Positions 7,232 to 12,952 of a stretch of 15,170 nucleotides of DNA are shown here, piece after piece. How positions within the stretch are numbered: position 1 is the first letter of the stretch; each line of letters begins with the position of its first letter. A program made the translations under genes and the position numbers. Origin of the DNA: Bacillota bacterium (lineage in GTDB: Bacteria > Bacillota > Clostridia > Lachnospirales > Lachnospiraceae); NCBI GenBank assembly GCA_023415635.1, contig JAEZJV010000087.1:1-15170 (forward strand), given 5' to 3'. The notes below the pieces were generated by a model that was not told the DNA's origin, did not search any database, and saw only the letters and a program-made list of their open reading frames with translations.

Positions 7232-7289
7232 AGAAGGAGATTACCTTCTTACTTGCAGTCACGGGAAACAGCGTGGACTTAGGAGCAAG
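7232..7289 (+). ncRNA. Structured 5' leader of the SDR gene, class unknown
   Basis: Two hairpins stand in tandem at the start of the predicted transcript. The first is AGAAGG (7232-7237) with CCTTCT (7244-7249), loop 6. The second pairs CTTGC (7252-7256) with GCAAG (7285-7289), AGTC (7257-7260) with GACT (7276-7279), and ACG (7261-7263) with CGT (7272-7274). It has a bulged G7275, a 3'-side bulge TAGGA (7280-7284) and loop GGGAAACAG-like 7264-7271. The bulge plus arm contains AGGAG. It matched no riboswitch class I could recall. It may be a regulatory leader or simply stable mRNA structure. Confidence 0.4.
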
Positions 7290-7329
7290 ATATACTCTAG
7301 GCCGCAGCAGCGACAGATTGGAGCGAAAT

Positions 7330-8061
7330 ATGAAAAAAAAGACAGTATTGGTAACCGGTTCCTCAAGAGGAATAGGAAAAGCAATCGCGGTTAAATTCGC
7401 AAAAAAAGGCTATCATGTCATCATCAACTGCGCACATAATGAGGAAGCCCTTCTAAAGACTAAAGCAGAAATCGAAAGCTACCAGGTATCCTGTCATGCT
7501 TACCTCGGAGACATGGGAGATTACGCATCCGCCAAGGAATTATTCCGCCAGATCAGAAAGCTGTACGATCATGTAGATGTTCTTGTTAACAATGCCGGTA
7601 TCTCTTATGTGGGCTTATTCACTGATATGGCACCGGAGGATTGGAGCAGAGTTATTCACACCAATCTTACCTCTGTATATAACTGTTGTTCTCTGGCGGT
7701 ACCGGATATGGTGAAAAGCAAATCCGGAAAAATAATAAATATCTCATCCGTCTGGGGCAATTCAGGGGCTTCCTGCGAAGTAGCCTATTCCGCTTCCAAG
7801 GGCGGTATGAACGCCTTCACAAAAGCACTCGCCAAAGAGCTTGCACCAAGTAATATTCAGGTCAATGCGGTTGCCTGCGGTGCTATCGATACGGAAATGA
7901 ATCAATGGCTTGAGGATGCCGACCTGATGAGCCTTATCGATGAAATCCCCGCAAGCCGACTAGGCCGTGCAGAAGAGGTAGCCGATCTTGTTTACCATCT
8001 TGCATATAAGAACGAATATCTTACCGGGCAGATTATCGGACTTGACGGGGGTTGGATCTAA
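7330..8061 (+). CDS. ymfI: Short-chain dehydrogenase, probable EF-P 5-aminopentanone reductase (YmfI type)
   Basis: A 243-residue NAD(P)H-dependent short-chain dehydrogenase/reductase. Rossmann cofactor motif TGSSRGIG (9-16), NNAG (87-90), active-site Asn112, Ser140, Tyr153 and Lys157 (YSASK) are all present, and length is normal. It resembles FabG overall. However, NNAGISYVGLFTDM and especially SSVWGNSGASCEVAYSASKG are the pattern I associate with YmfI, the enzyme that reduces 5-aminopentanone attached to elongation factor P in Bacillus and clostridia. FabG would have a different loop there. Start choice: ATG at 7330 with TTGGAG 7 bases upstream. An in-frame GTG at 7273 would add 19 residues but sits inside the leader hairpin without a ribosome binding site. 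No fatty-acid genes are nearby, which argues against FabG. Its end is 6 bases from the convergent DUF2178-type gene. Confidence 0.8.
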   Translation: MKKKTVLVTGSSRGIGKAIAVKFAKKGYHVIINCAHNEEALLKTKAEIESYQVSCHAYLGDMGDYASAKELFRQIRKLYDHVDVLVNNAGISYVGLFTDMAPEDWSRVIHTNLTSVYNCCSLAVPDMVKSKSGKIINISSVWGNSGASCEVAYSASKGGMNAFTKALAKELAPSNIQVNAVACGAIDTEMNQWLEDADLMSLIDEIPASRLGRAEEVADLVYHLAYKNEYLTGQIIGLDGGWI

Positions 8062-8067
8062 ATAATC

Positions 8068-8487
8068 TTACATTTCCTTTGAATATTTTCCGATAAAGCC
8101 CAGTACCATCAGGTAATGGATTAGAAATGCCCCTACAGTAACCAGTGTCAGCCACAGAGGACCCTCTATTAATATATTTAAGTAGGCAATCACCATAAGA
8201 AACCAGCCACTGATATCACTGGCTTCTGCTTTCGCTCTGTAACGGATGCTAATATTTCTTTCATCCTTTTGCTCAATGATAGCCTGCCTGTTCCTTATCG
8301 GCGAGTTAGCTTGTATCCTTAACGTGATTGTACTTATAATTCCGTTGAGGGCAATGGATACTCCCACTCCGAGTAACACTCCCACCAGGCCCTTATTCTG
8401 ATTGGGCTGCTGCAGATAGACTGCTAATATAATTAATAGAACCGCACCAATGATAATCTCTATATATTTCTTTTTTATTTTAAACAT
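8068..8487 (-). CDS. DUF2178-like small membrane protein, partner of Xre regulator
   Basis: A 139-residue membrane protein. Hydrophobic segments lie at about 7-26, 35-57, 93-111 and 112-133. The loop before the third contains QKDERNISIRYRAKAEASDI, which resembles the conserved 'DER...i..kA' segment of DUF2178 proteins. Start choice: ATG at 8487 lies inside the last codons of the upstream regulator gene (8-base overlap), with GGAGGAGGAAGG just before it, so translation is coupled. An in-frame ATG 36 bases upstream would begin inside the regulator without need. Small Xre-plus-membrane-protein pairs like this are common in Firmicutes; the membrane partner's function is unknown. It could be a sensor or an immunity-like protein, but nothing in the sequence decides this. 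Confidence 0.75.
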   Translation of the reverse strand: MFKIKKKYIEIIIGAVLLIILAVYLQQPNQNKGLVGVLLGVGVSIALNGIISTITLRIQANSPIRNRQAIIEQKDERNISIRYRAKAEASDISGWFLMVIAYLNILIEGPLWLTLVTVGAFLIHYLMVLGFIGKYSKEM

Positions 8488-8689
8488 TCCCTTCCTCCTC
8501 CTCATAGATAAATATTTCTTCAATACTCAGGTTAAAATATCTTGCCAGCTTAAAGGCCAGTGTGATTGAGGGATTATATCGCCCATTTTCCAAGGACCCG
8601 ATGGTCTGCCGGGACACCTCCAGTGCTTCTGCCAGATCTTCCTGTTTCAACCCTCTTTGTTTTCTTATCTCTTCCAGCTTATTCTTCAT
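8480..8689 (-). CDS. Small Xre-family helix-turn-helix regulator
   Basis: A 69-residue DNA-binding protein that is almost entirely one HTH_3 domain. Residues about 4-58 include RKQRGLKQEDLAEALEVSRQ and TIGSLENGRYNPSITLAFKL, the standard Cro/CI-type helices, followed by YFNLSIEEIF and an acidic tail (EEEEG). There is no ligand or dimerisation extension beyond this. GAGG lies 8 bases before the ATG. It is the first gene of a two-gene operon with the overlapping membrane protein. A near-perfect inverted repeat between its promoter and start is a candidate autoregulatory operator. The most likely role is a local repressor of its own operon; wider targets are unknown. Confidence 0.9.
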   Translation of the reverse strand: MKNKLEEIRKQRGLKQEDLAEALEVSRQTIGSLENGRYNPSITLAFKLARYFNLSIEEIFIYEEEEGNV

Positions 8690-8698
8690 TCACATTCC

Positions 8699-8711
8699 TC
8701 ATTTCAAATGA
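8699..8711. promoter_or_regulatory. Candidate operator of the Xre gene
   Basis: TCATTT-C-AAATGA is a 13-base palindrome perfect apart from its central base. It lies in the short leader between the promoter (8735-8763) and the Xre start codon, where repressor binding would block transcription or elongation. Confidence 0.4.
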
Positions 8712-8734
8712 TGTAAAGTATGCTTTCCATGAAT

Positions 8735-8763
8735 AATATAACATATCCTCTTTCTCATGTCAA
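8735..8763 (-). promoter_or_regulatory. Strong sigma-A promoter for the Xre-DUF2178 operon
   Basis: On the minus strand TTGACA (8763-8758, perfect), 17 bases, TATATT (8740-8735, 5/6). The start codon is about 45 bases downstream of the -10. Confidence 0.8.
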
Positions 8764-8897
8764 GCTTACTTTCCATTAAAATCAAAAAAATGTTAAGCCG
8801 GCTTTCCACATCCTATTTATATGCTTAATGGGTTACATTCCTGTCTCTTAATTTGCAAAATGATAAATAAGATTAGAAATAATAATAATTGGGGTCG

Positions 8898-8926
8898 TTT
8901 ACAAGAAATTAACGATGTACTATGAT
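8898..8926 (+). promoter_or_regulatory. Sigma-A promoter for the PurF-like gene
   Basis: TTTACA (8898-8903), 17 bases, TATGAT (8921-8926). Both hexamers match 5/6. The leader to the ATG at 8980 is about 47 bases. A second extended -10-like site, TGG-TATTAT (8950-8958), lies closer to the gene but lacks a -35. Confidence 0.65.
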
Positions 8927-8979
8927 TTTCTTAAGAGATGATTTGCATTTGGTATTATAGGGAAATCGGAGGAGTTCTA

Positions 8980-10383
8980 ATGGGTGGTTTTTTTGCAGTA
9001 GCTTCAAAATCTTATTGTGTTTTTGATTTATTCTTCGGGACGGATTATCATTCTCACCTGGGTACACGAAGGGGTGGAATGGCTGTCTATGGTTCCAACG
9101 GTTTTGATCGGGCAATCCACAACATCGAAAATTCTCCCTTCCGGACAAAATTCGAAAAGGATGTGAATAAAATGGAGGGGCACCTTGGTCTGGGTTGTAT
9201 CTCTGATTATGAATCCCAGCCACTGATTGTACGCTCTCATCACGGTACCTATGCCATTACCACCGTCGGTAAAATCAATAACATCGAAGCAATCGTTACT
9301 GAGATCTTTAAGCATGGAAATACCCATTTTCTCGAAATGAGCGGCGGCGATATCAATGCTACAGAGCTGATGGCTGCACTGATCAATCAGAAGGAAAATC
9401 TTGTCGAAGGCCTGCAATATGCCCAGGAGCTGGTCGAGGGCTCCATTACAATATTATTGATGACCCCCAAGGGTATCTACGCGGCCAGGGATAAGCTCGG
9501 AAGAACACCTGCTGTCATCGGAAAAAAGGATGATGCCTTCTGTATATCTTTTGAAAGCTTTGCTTATCTTAATCTAGGTTATGTGGATTACAAGGAACTC
9601 GGACCAGGAGAAATCGTAGTAGTTACTCCGGAGTCAGTAACTACGCTGGCAGCTCCGGGAACCGAAATGAAGATCTGTACGTTTTTATGGGTTTACTATG
9701 GCTATCCGTCTTCCTCCTATGAGGGAGTCAGCGTTGAAAAGATGCGTTATAACTGTGGTTCTCTGCTAGCCAAGAGGGATCATGTCCGCCCTGATATTGT
9801 TGCCGGTGTTCCGGATTCCGGTACTGCGCATGCGATCGGCTATGCCAATGCTTCCGGTATTCCGTTCTCAAGACCGTTTATCAAATATACGCCTACCTGG
9901 CCACGTTCTTTTATGCCCACCATACAGAGCCAGAGAAATCTGATTGCCAAGATGAAGCTGATTCCGGTACATGACCTGATCAGGGATAAAAGCCTGCTGC
10001 TGATTGATGATTCGATCGTCCGCGGTACTCAATTACGGGAGACCACTGAATTTCTATATCAGAGCGGCGCTAAGGAGGTACATATCCGTCCGGCATGCCC
10101 TCCGCTGTTGTTCGGCTGTAAATATCTCAATTTCTCCCGCTCCTCCTCCGCCCTTGACTTAATTACCAGGCGCATCATCAAGCAGGAAGAAGGAGAGGTT
10201 GAAGAAGAGATCTTACAGGATTATGCCACCCCCGATTCGGAGCGGTATACCAGAATGATTGAAAAGATCAGACAACAGCTTAGCTTTACATCCCTACGTT
10301 TTCACCGTCTGGATGATATGGTTGAAGCGGTCGGCATCAACCCCTGTAAGCTTTGCACCTATTGCTGGAGTGGGAAAGAATAA
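8980..10383 (+). CDS. PurF-like protein without the catalytic cysteine
   Basis: A 467-residue protein with amidophosphoribosyltransferase architecture: an N-terminal class II glutamine-amidotransferase-like domain (about 1-225) and a C-terminal phosphoribosyltransferase domain (about 250-390). The PRPP-binding loop LLIDDSIVRGTQL (340-352) is intact. Cysteines at places matching the PurF iron-sulphur ligands are kept: Cys233 in KICTF, Cys373/Cys380, and Cys456/459/462 in NPCKLCTYC. True PurF starts with Met-Cys, and the exposed Cys attacks glutamine; here it is MGGFFAVAS, so the residue is Gly. The usual HNG oxyanion segment also reads TTVGKIN (95-101). Glutaminase activity is therefore unlikely; ammonia use or a regulatory role is possible. 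Start: GGAGGAG 6 bases before ATG 8980; an in-frame start 42 bases upstream has no ribosome binding site. No purine genes are adjacent. Confidence 0.85.
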   Translation: MGGFFAVASKSYCVFDLFFGTDYHSHLGTRRGGMAVYGSNGFDRAIHNIENSPFRTKFEKDVNKMEGHLGLGCISDYESQPLIVRSHHGTYAITTVGKINNIEAIVTEIFKHGNTHFLEMSGGDINATELMAALINQKENLVEGLQYAQELVEGSITILLMTPKGIYAARDKLGRTPAVIGKKDDAFCISFESFAYLNLGYVDYKELGPGEIVVVTPESVTTLAAPGTEMKICTFLWVYYGYPSSSYEGVSVEKMRYNCGSLLAKRDHVRPDIVAGVPDSGTAHAIGYANASGIPFSRPFIKYTPTWPRSFMPTIQSQRNLIAKMKLIPVHDLIRDKSLLLIDDSIVRGTQLRETTEFLYQSGAKEVHIRPACPPLLFGCKYLNFSRSSSALDLITRRIIKQEEGEVEEEILQDYATPDSERYTRMIEKIRQQLSFTSLRFHRLDDMVEAVGINPCKLCTYCWSGKE

Positions 10384-10392
10384 TCGCTTGAC

Positions 10393-10941
10393 CTATGCAA
10401 TATTCCTTCCCATAGCCTCGGCCCTCTGAAGTCCGTCCGTATTCGTGATTTCACCTTTATCATTCACGCCCATCATAACAAGTCTTCCTGCATCACCCCA
10501 TTTCAGGAAATCAACCATCGAGGTATAGGAGCTTAGTAGTCCGGAATATACAGAATCATTTAAATCCTCTCCACAGAGCAGAAGGCAACTGTCCTTATTT
10601 CCCAAATCCTTCTGCCCTATCACAAGTGCATAAAATTTATCGATGACCATCTTAAGCTGTGCCGGATAGGAAGACCAGTACAGAGGTGTAGCAAAAGCGA
10701 TTACATCCGCTTCTTCTATCAAAGGAGCAATCTGATTAAAATCATCCTTATAATTGCAGGCAACCCCCTTACTGTAGCAGGTATTGCATACCTTGCAGGG
10801 TGTAAGCGTCAGCTTTGCAGCCTCCACCTTCGTCACCGTGTTTCCTGCTGCCTGAGCTCCCTGAATAAAAGCATCCGCCATCAGGTCGCTGTTACCGCCA
10901 AAACGCGCACTTCCCGTAATCACTAATACCTTTTTATTCAT
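10393..10941 (-). CDS. Flavodoxin-family NAD(P)H-dependent FMN reductase
   Basis: A 182-residue cytoplasmic flavoprotein with the flavodoxin-like fold. The FMN phosphate loop is ITGSARFGGNSDLM (8-21). TPLYWSSYPAQLKMVIDKFY (85-104) is the conserved isoalloxazine-side segment of the NADPH-dependent FMN reductase / iron-sulphur-flavoprotein-like group. Between them a cysteine cluster, PCKVCNTCYSKGVAC (48-62), carries four Cys, as often seen in this family in anaerobes. They may bind a metal or cluster or act in redox chemistry. The C-terminus is slightly short. GGAGG lies 6 bases before the ATG. It is convergent with the PurF-like gene, 9 bases apart. The electron acceptor cannot be told from the sequence. 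A 14-base palindrome over its probable -10 suggests a dedicated repressor. Confidence 0.88.
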   Translation of the reverse strand: MNKKVLVITGSARFGGNSDLMADAFIQGAQAAGNTVTKVEAAKLTLTPCKVCNTCYSKGVACNYKDDFNQIAPLIEEADVIAFATPLYWSSYPAQLKMVIDKFYALVIGQKDLGNKDSCLLLCGEDLNDSVYSGLLSSYTSMVDFLKWGDAGRLVMMGVNDKGEITNTDGLQRAEAMGRNIA

Positions 10942-11007
10942 AATAACCTCCCACTGCCTTTATAATGGCACTTTATTTATCGCCTTCCCTCATGGAATAT
11001 GATGGCA

Positions 11008-11021
11008 CTATTATATAATAG
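11008..11021 (-). promoter_or_regulatory. Palindromic operator/promoter of the flavodoxin-like gene
   Basis: CTATTATATAATAG is a perfect 14-base palindrome containing TATAAT on the minus strand. The -35 (TATACT, 17 bases upstream) is poor. A second imperfect repeat, TGCC-8-GGCA (10955-10970), lies near the ribosome binding site. ATGGCACT occurs at both 10965-10972 and 11002-11009. Confidence 0.4.
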
Positions 11022-11076
11022 CAGGCAGAAATAGTATAGTACGAAGTTCTTTCGTAAGTAAATATCCTATCCTTTC

Positions 11077-11742
11077 TTATTGACTTATTATCTCCTTCGC
11101 TTCCTTAAGCCGTTCTGCAAACTGCCTGTAAAAACCTTCCTCCTGATTATAGCTGCGTACGTAAAATCTGTTCAAAATATACATATTCAGATTTTTGATC
11201 AGGATATCGTCCTTCGCGGACTTAACGATTGCTTCCGCATCGTTTAAAAAATAATGCCAATCAAGCAGAAACCTCTTATTCTCGTTAAAATCAGGTGTAT
11301 CGATCCATTTATTCACCTTTACCTTTGTCCGGCTGTTATGGCTGCATTCGTTCTGCTGGAGAAAAAAATAAAAATCATGGTTATCATAATATCTTCCCAA
11401 GGGAAAAATCCTGCAGATACCCGGGCGGGAGGCATGGTTGCTACACTTGCCGCCCTGGACCAAGAAAGCACAGTGTTCGTCCTCTCCTACCATTCTTAGG
11501 TTGGGAAGTATGATCCCGTCTACCACATGAAGCTCTATTTTATCTCCCAAAAGCTCCTCAAAGCTTTTTCCCAAATCCACAGTAAGTCTGTATATATCAT
11601 AAGGGTCAAGTATGATTGAGTTACCCATGTGATGGCAGCAGGTCGCAGCACCTTTACAGCCATTGCAGCTTGCTTCTACCAATTCATCAATGTCATATAA
11701 TTTTCCGTCCGAGATATCCTCCAGACTGCAGTTACGTCTCAT
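11077..11742 (-). CDS. YkgJ family cysteine cluster protein
   Basis: A 221-residue cytoplasmic protein of the YkgJ/Fli-like CxxCxxCC family (PF03692), predicted to hold a zinc or iron-sulphur cluster. Visible cysteines are Cys26, Cys29, Cys35 and Cys36 in SCNGCKGAATCCHH, then Cys91, Cys100, Cys110 (RPGICRIFPLG) and Cys133. These are the full set typical of the family, within residues 20-135. The last 85 residues are helical and unassigned. Start choice: ATG at 11742 has GGAG 6 bases upstream, whereas the ATG at 11754 has no ribosome binding site. A candidate promoter lies 53 bases upstream. Proteins of this family are widespread but their biochemical role is not known with confidence. Confidence 0.9.
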   Translation of the reverse strand: MRRNCSLEDISDGKLYDIDELVEASCNGCKGAATCCHHMGNSIILDPYDIYRLTVDLGKSFEELLGDKIELHVVDGIILPNLRMVGEDEHCAFLVQGGKCSNHASRPGICRIFPLGRYYDNHDFYFFLQQNECSHNSRTKVKVNKWIDTPDFNENKRFLLDWHYFLNDAEAIVKSAKDDILIKNLNMYILNRFYVRSYNQEEGFYRQFAERLKEAKEIISQ

Positions 11743-11757
11743 ATCGTTCTCCATTTC

Positions 11758-11904
11758 TTACAAGCTTAGTTGCTTTATCCGTTGTCTTACTATAATTTTA
11801 TCATCAGATATCTGCTGCGTCCAGTAGCTCCTGCCGTTCTTTCCAACTTCCAATTCCATCCCGATTTGACCACTATTTGCTATAACAGTAATCGGTCCGG
11901 TCAA
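11758..11904 (-). CDS. Doubtful 48-codon open frame upstream of the YkgJ gene
   Basis: A minus-strand frame starting with TTG at 11904 and ending in TAA 15 bases before the YkgJ start. It reads as a plausible peptide (ITVIANSGQIGMELEVGKNG, then RSYWTQQISDDKIIVRQRIK). GGTGG lies 5 bases before the TTG. The same frame upstream of a single TGA (11905-11907) stays open to about 12040 (including STGTAQAYFGYDTGILVD). This could be a small gene, a decayed gene with one stop, or chance. No family is recognised. Confidence 0.2.
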   Translation of the reverse strand: MTGPITVIANSGQIGMELEVGKNGRSYWTQQISDDKIIVRQRIKQLSL

Positions 11905-12029
11905 TCAATCCACCAATATACCCGTATCGTATCCAAAATAAGCTTGTGCAGTACCTGTGCTGCTCAAAAGCGGTACACAAACTGCTCCTTCCCTGCTTAC
12001 TCTGCTCTGCAGTATATTATGAAAAGGAT
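11761..12029. other. Intergenic stretch upstream of the YkgJ gene
   Basis: About 270 bases without an established gene. It holds a candidate YkgJ promoter (11795-11823), the doubtful open frame 11758-11904, and an inverted repeat AGTACC/GGTACA near 11947-11976. Nothing else is recognised. Confidence 0.4.
11795..11823 (-). promoter_or_regulatory. Candidate promoter for the YkgJ gene
   Basis: On the minus strand TGGACG (11823-11818), 17 bases, TAAAAT (11800-11795), with TGA directly before the -10 (extended -10). It matches 4/6 and 5/6. Confidence 0.35.
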
Positions 12030-12063
12030 AAAGGGGATAGCAGTCTCATACTACTTCCCCTTT
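12021..12063 (-). terminator. Terminator hairpin after the PNPOx-like gene
   Basis: AAAGGGGA (12030-12037) pairs with TCCCCTTT (12056-12063). An inner 5-base stem (12039-12043 with 12051-12055) contains a C-A mismatch if read as plus RNA but a G-U wobble as minus RNA, so the hairpin fits the minus strand better. It starts 3 bases after the stop codon and is followed by ATCCTTTTC. A T-rich tail on the plus side would also let it work in reverse. Confidence 0.8.
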
Positions 12064-12066
12064 GTT

Positions 12067-12528
12067 TTATTTTGAATGCTCATAATGTTCTATCCAAGCA
12101 ATCGATTTTTCACAGTCGATATATTTGCGGTACGGTTCGTCCTCAATATAGGTCCATACAGTAATAAAGGTCGGTGTTACTTCGTAAAGCTCCCCCTTCT
12201 CCATATGGGAGTAGGCATCATAAGAACCTCTATGTTTTTGTTTATACAGCTCCATAATCGAAGCATTCTCTTCTGACAGTATTCTGCCCCGACATTTTGC
12301 TATTCCTTTGATTGCAATATTGCTCTGGCATAGGGCAACCTTCGGATTCTGTTTCATCTGTACTGCCTTCTCCATCTCAGATTCTGTCTGGAAATAAATC
12401 CTTCCCTCTACCACAACATAGCTCATTGACCTTACCGTCGGGATGTCCTGTGCCGAGGTTGCCAGGACGATAATACCTGAAGTCCCTAACTGCTTGAAGA
12501 CCTTATCTAATTCAATTTGATACTCCAT
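12067..12528 (-). CDS. Pyridoxamine 5'-phosphate oxidase-like flavin-binding protein
   Basis: A 153-residue protein with the split-barrel FMN-binding fold of the pyridoxamine 5'-phosphate oxidase-like superfamily. Typical strands are SGIIVLATSAQDIPTVRSMS (17-36; the 'lat....p..R.m' pattern), VVVEGRIYFQTESEMEKAVQ (38-57), NPKVALCQSNIAIKGIAKCR (61-80) and a C-terminal YEVTPTFITVWTY. It is shorter than true PdxH (about 210 residues) and lacks its substrate region. A general flavin or F420/heme-binding reductase role is more likely than vitamin B6 synthesis. GGGGG lies 7-8 bases before the ATG. It sits 80 bases downstream of the 52-codon gene on the same strand and ends at a terminator, so the two may form one unit. 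An extended -10 (TGG-TATACT, near 12554-12562) could give it a separate promoter. Confidence 0.82.
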   Translation of the reverse strand: MEYQIELDKVFKQLGTSGIIVLATSAQDIPTVRSMSYVVVEGRIYFQTESEMEKAVQMKQNPKVALCQSNIAIKGIAKCRGRILSEENASIMELYKQKHRGSYDAYSHMEKGELYEVTPTFITVWTYIEDEPYRKYIDCEKSIAWIEHYEHSK

Positions 12529-12608
12529 TCTAGTACCCCCTTCCTATGGGTAAAGTATACCATATCTCAGCGGCAAATACTACCAACCAGGAAGAACAAT
12601 ATGGCAAA

Positions 12609-12767
12609 CTATGCTTGCAATTTAGGAGGATCGGTTGAATCCACAATAATAAAATTAAACTGATAATCATACAGATATGCTGATAATTCAGTTAATATCT
12701 TTTCCCGTTCCTCCACTGTACATTTTAGATGTATTATCTTATTGATTTCATCAATTTCCTGTTCCAT
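12609..12767 (-). CDS. Small orphan protein, 52 residues
   Basis: An unannotated-looking small gene with all the signals of expression: ATG at 12767, GGAG 9 bases upstream, and a perfect TTGACA promoter further up. The product begins MEQEIDEINKIIHLKCTVEE, continues REKILTELSAYLYDYQFNFI and ends IVDSTDPPKLQA. The first half is charged and probably helical or coiled-coil; the middle is aromatic and hydrophobic (YLYDYQFNFIIV), too short to be a clear membrane segment. It has one cysteine (Cys16). No family is recognised and no function is proposed. It lies between the PNPOx-like gene (same strand, downstream) and the divergent LysM/GH18 gene. Confidence 0.65.
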   Translation of the reverse strand: MEQEIDEINKIIHLKCTVEEREKILTELSAYLYDYQFNFIIVDSTDPPKLQA

Positions 12768-12787
12768 GCTATCACGCTCCATAGCTA

Positions 12788-12817
12788 ATTATGCATTCTT
12801 TGATCTCTAAATGTCAA
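12788..12817 (-). promoter_or_regulatory. Sigma-A promoter for the 52-residue gene
   Basis: On the minus strand TTGACA (12817-12812, perfect), 18 bases, CATAAT (12793-12788, 5/6). The start codon lies 21 bases beyond the -10. This is the main support for the small gene being expressed. Confidence 0.7.
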
Positions 12818-12914
12818 GTCATACCCTATAGCTATAAGATTTGAGCTGCAAGCTACAAGGCTCTGCAATAGAGTGTTAATTCTTGATATATAATAATAAG
12901 TATTATTGCTATCA

Positions 12915-12922
12915 CATATAAT
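12915..12922 (+). promoter_or_regulatory. Possible -10 element of the LysM/GH18 gene
   Basis: CATATAAT, 30 bases before the start codon. It contains TATAAT but has no matching -35. It also resembles the mother-cell sporulation sigma -10 (CATACAAT-like), which would suit a spore-type protein. An AATAATA-AG-TATTATT inverted repeat (12892-12907) lies just upstream. Confidence 0.3.
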
Positions 12923-12952
12923 AATCCTATAAATATTTTGTAGAGGTCTGCC

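Noticed and set aside
7273..7329. N-terminal extension of the SDR gene from an in-frame GTG
   Set aside because: There is no ribosome binding site, it lies in the leader hairpin, and the SDR family starts at MKKKTVLVTG with a good site at 7330.
7232..7329. Known riboswitch (cyclic-di-GMP, TPP, THF, fluoride, T-box)
   Set aside because: The conserved core sequences of these classes are absent, so it is recorded only as an unclassified leader.
8795..8804. AAGCCGGCTT palindrome near a T-run as a terminator
   Set aside because: It has no loop and no gene ends there; it is probably chance or a binding site of unknown use.
9028..9417. Minus-strand open frame within the PurF-like gene
   Set aside because: It is a shadow of a well-supported gene, with no ribosome binding site or family match.
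11770..12075. Plus-strand 101-codon open frame
   Set aside because: It runs through the terminator hairpin, has no ribosome binding site, and its composition is unlike a protein.
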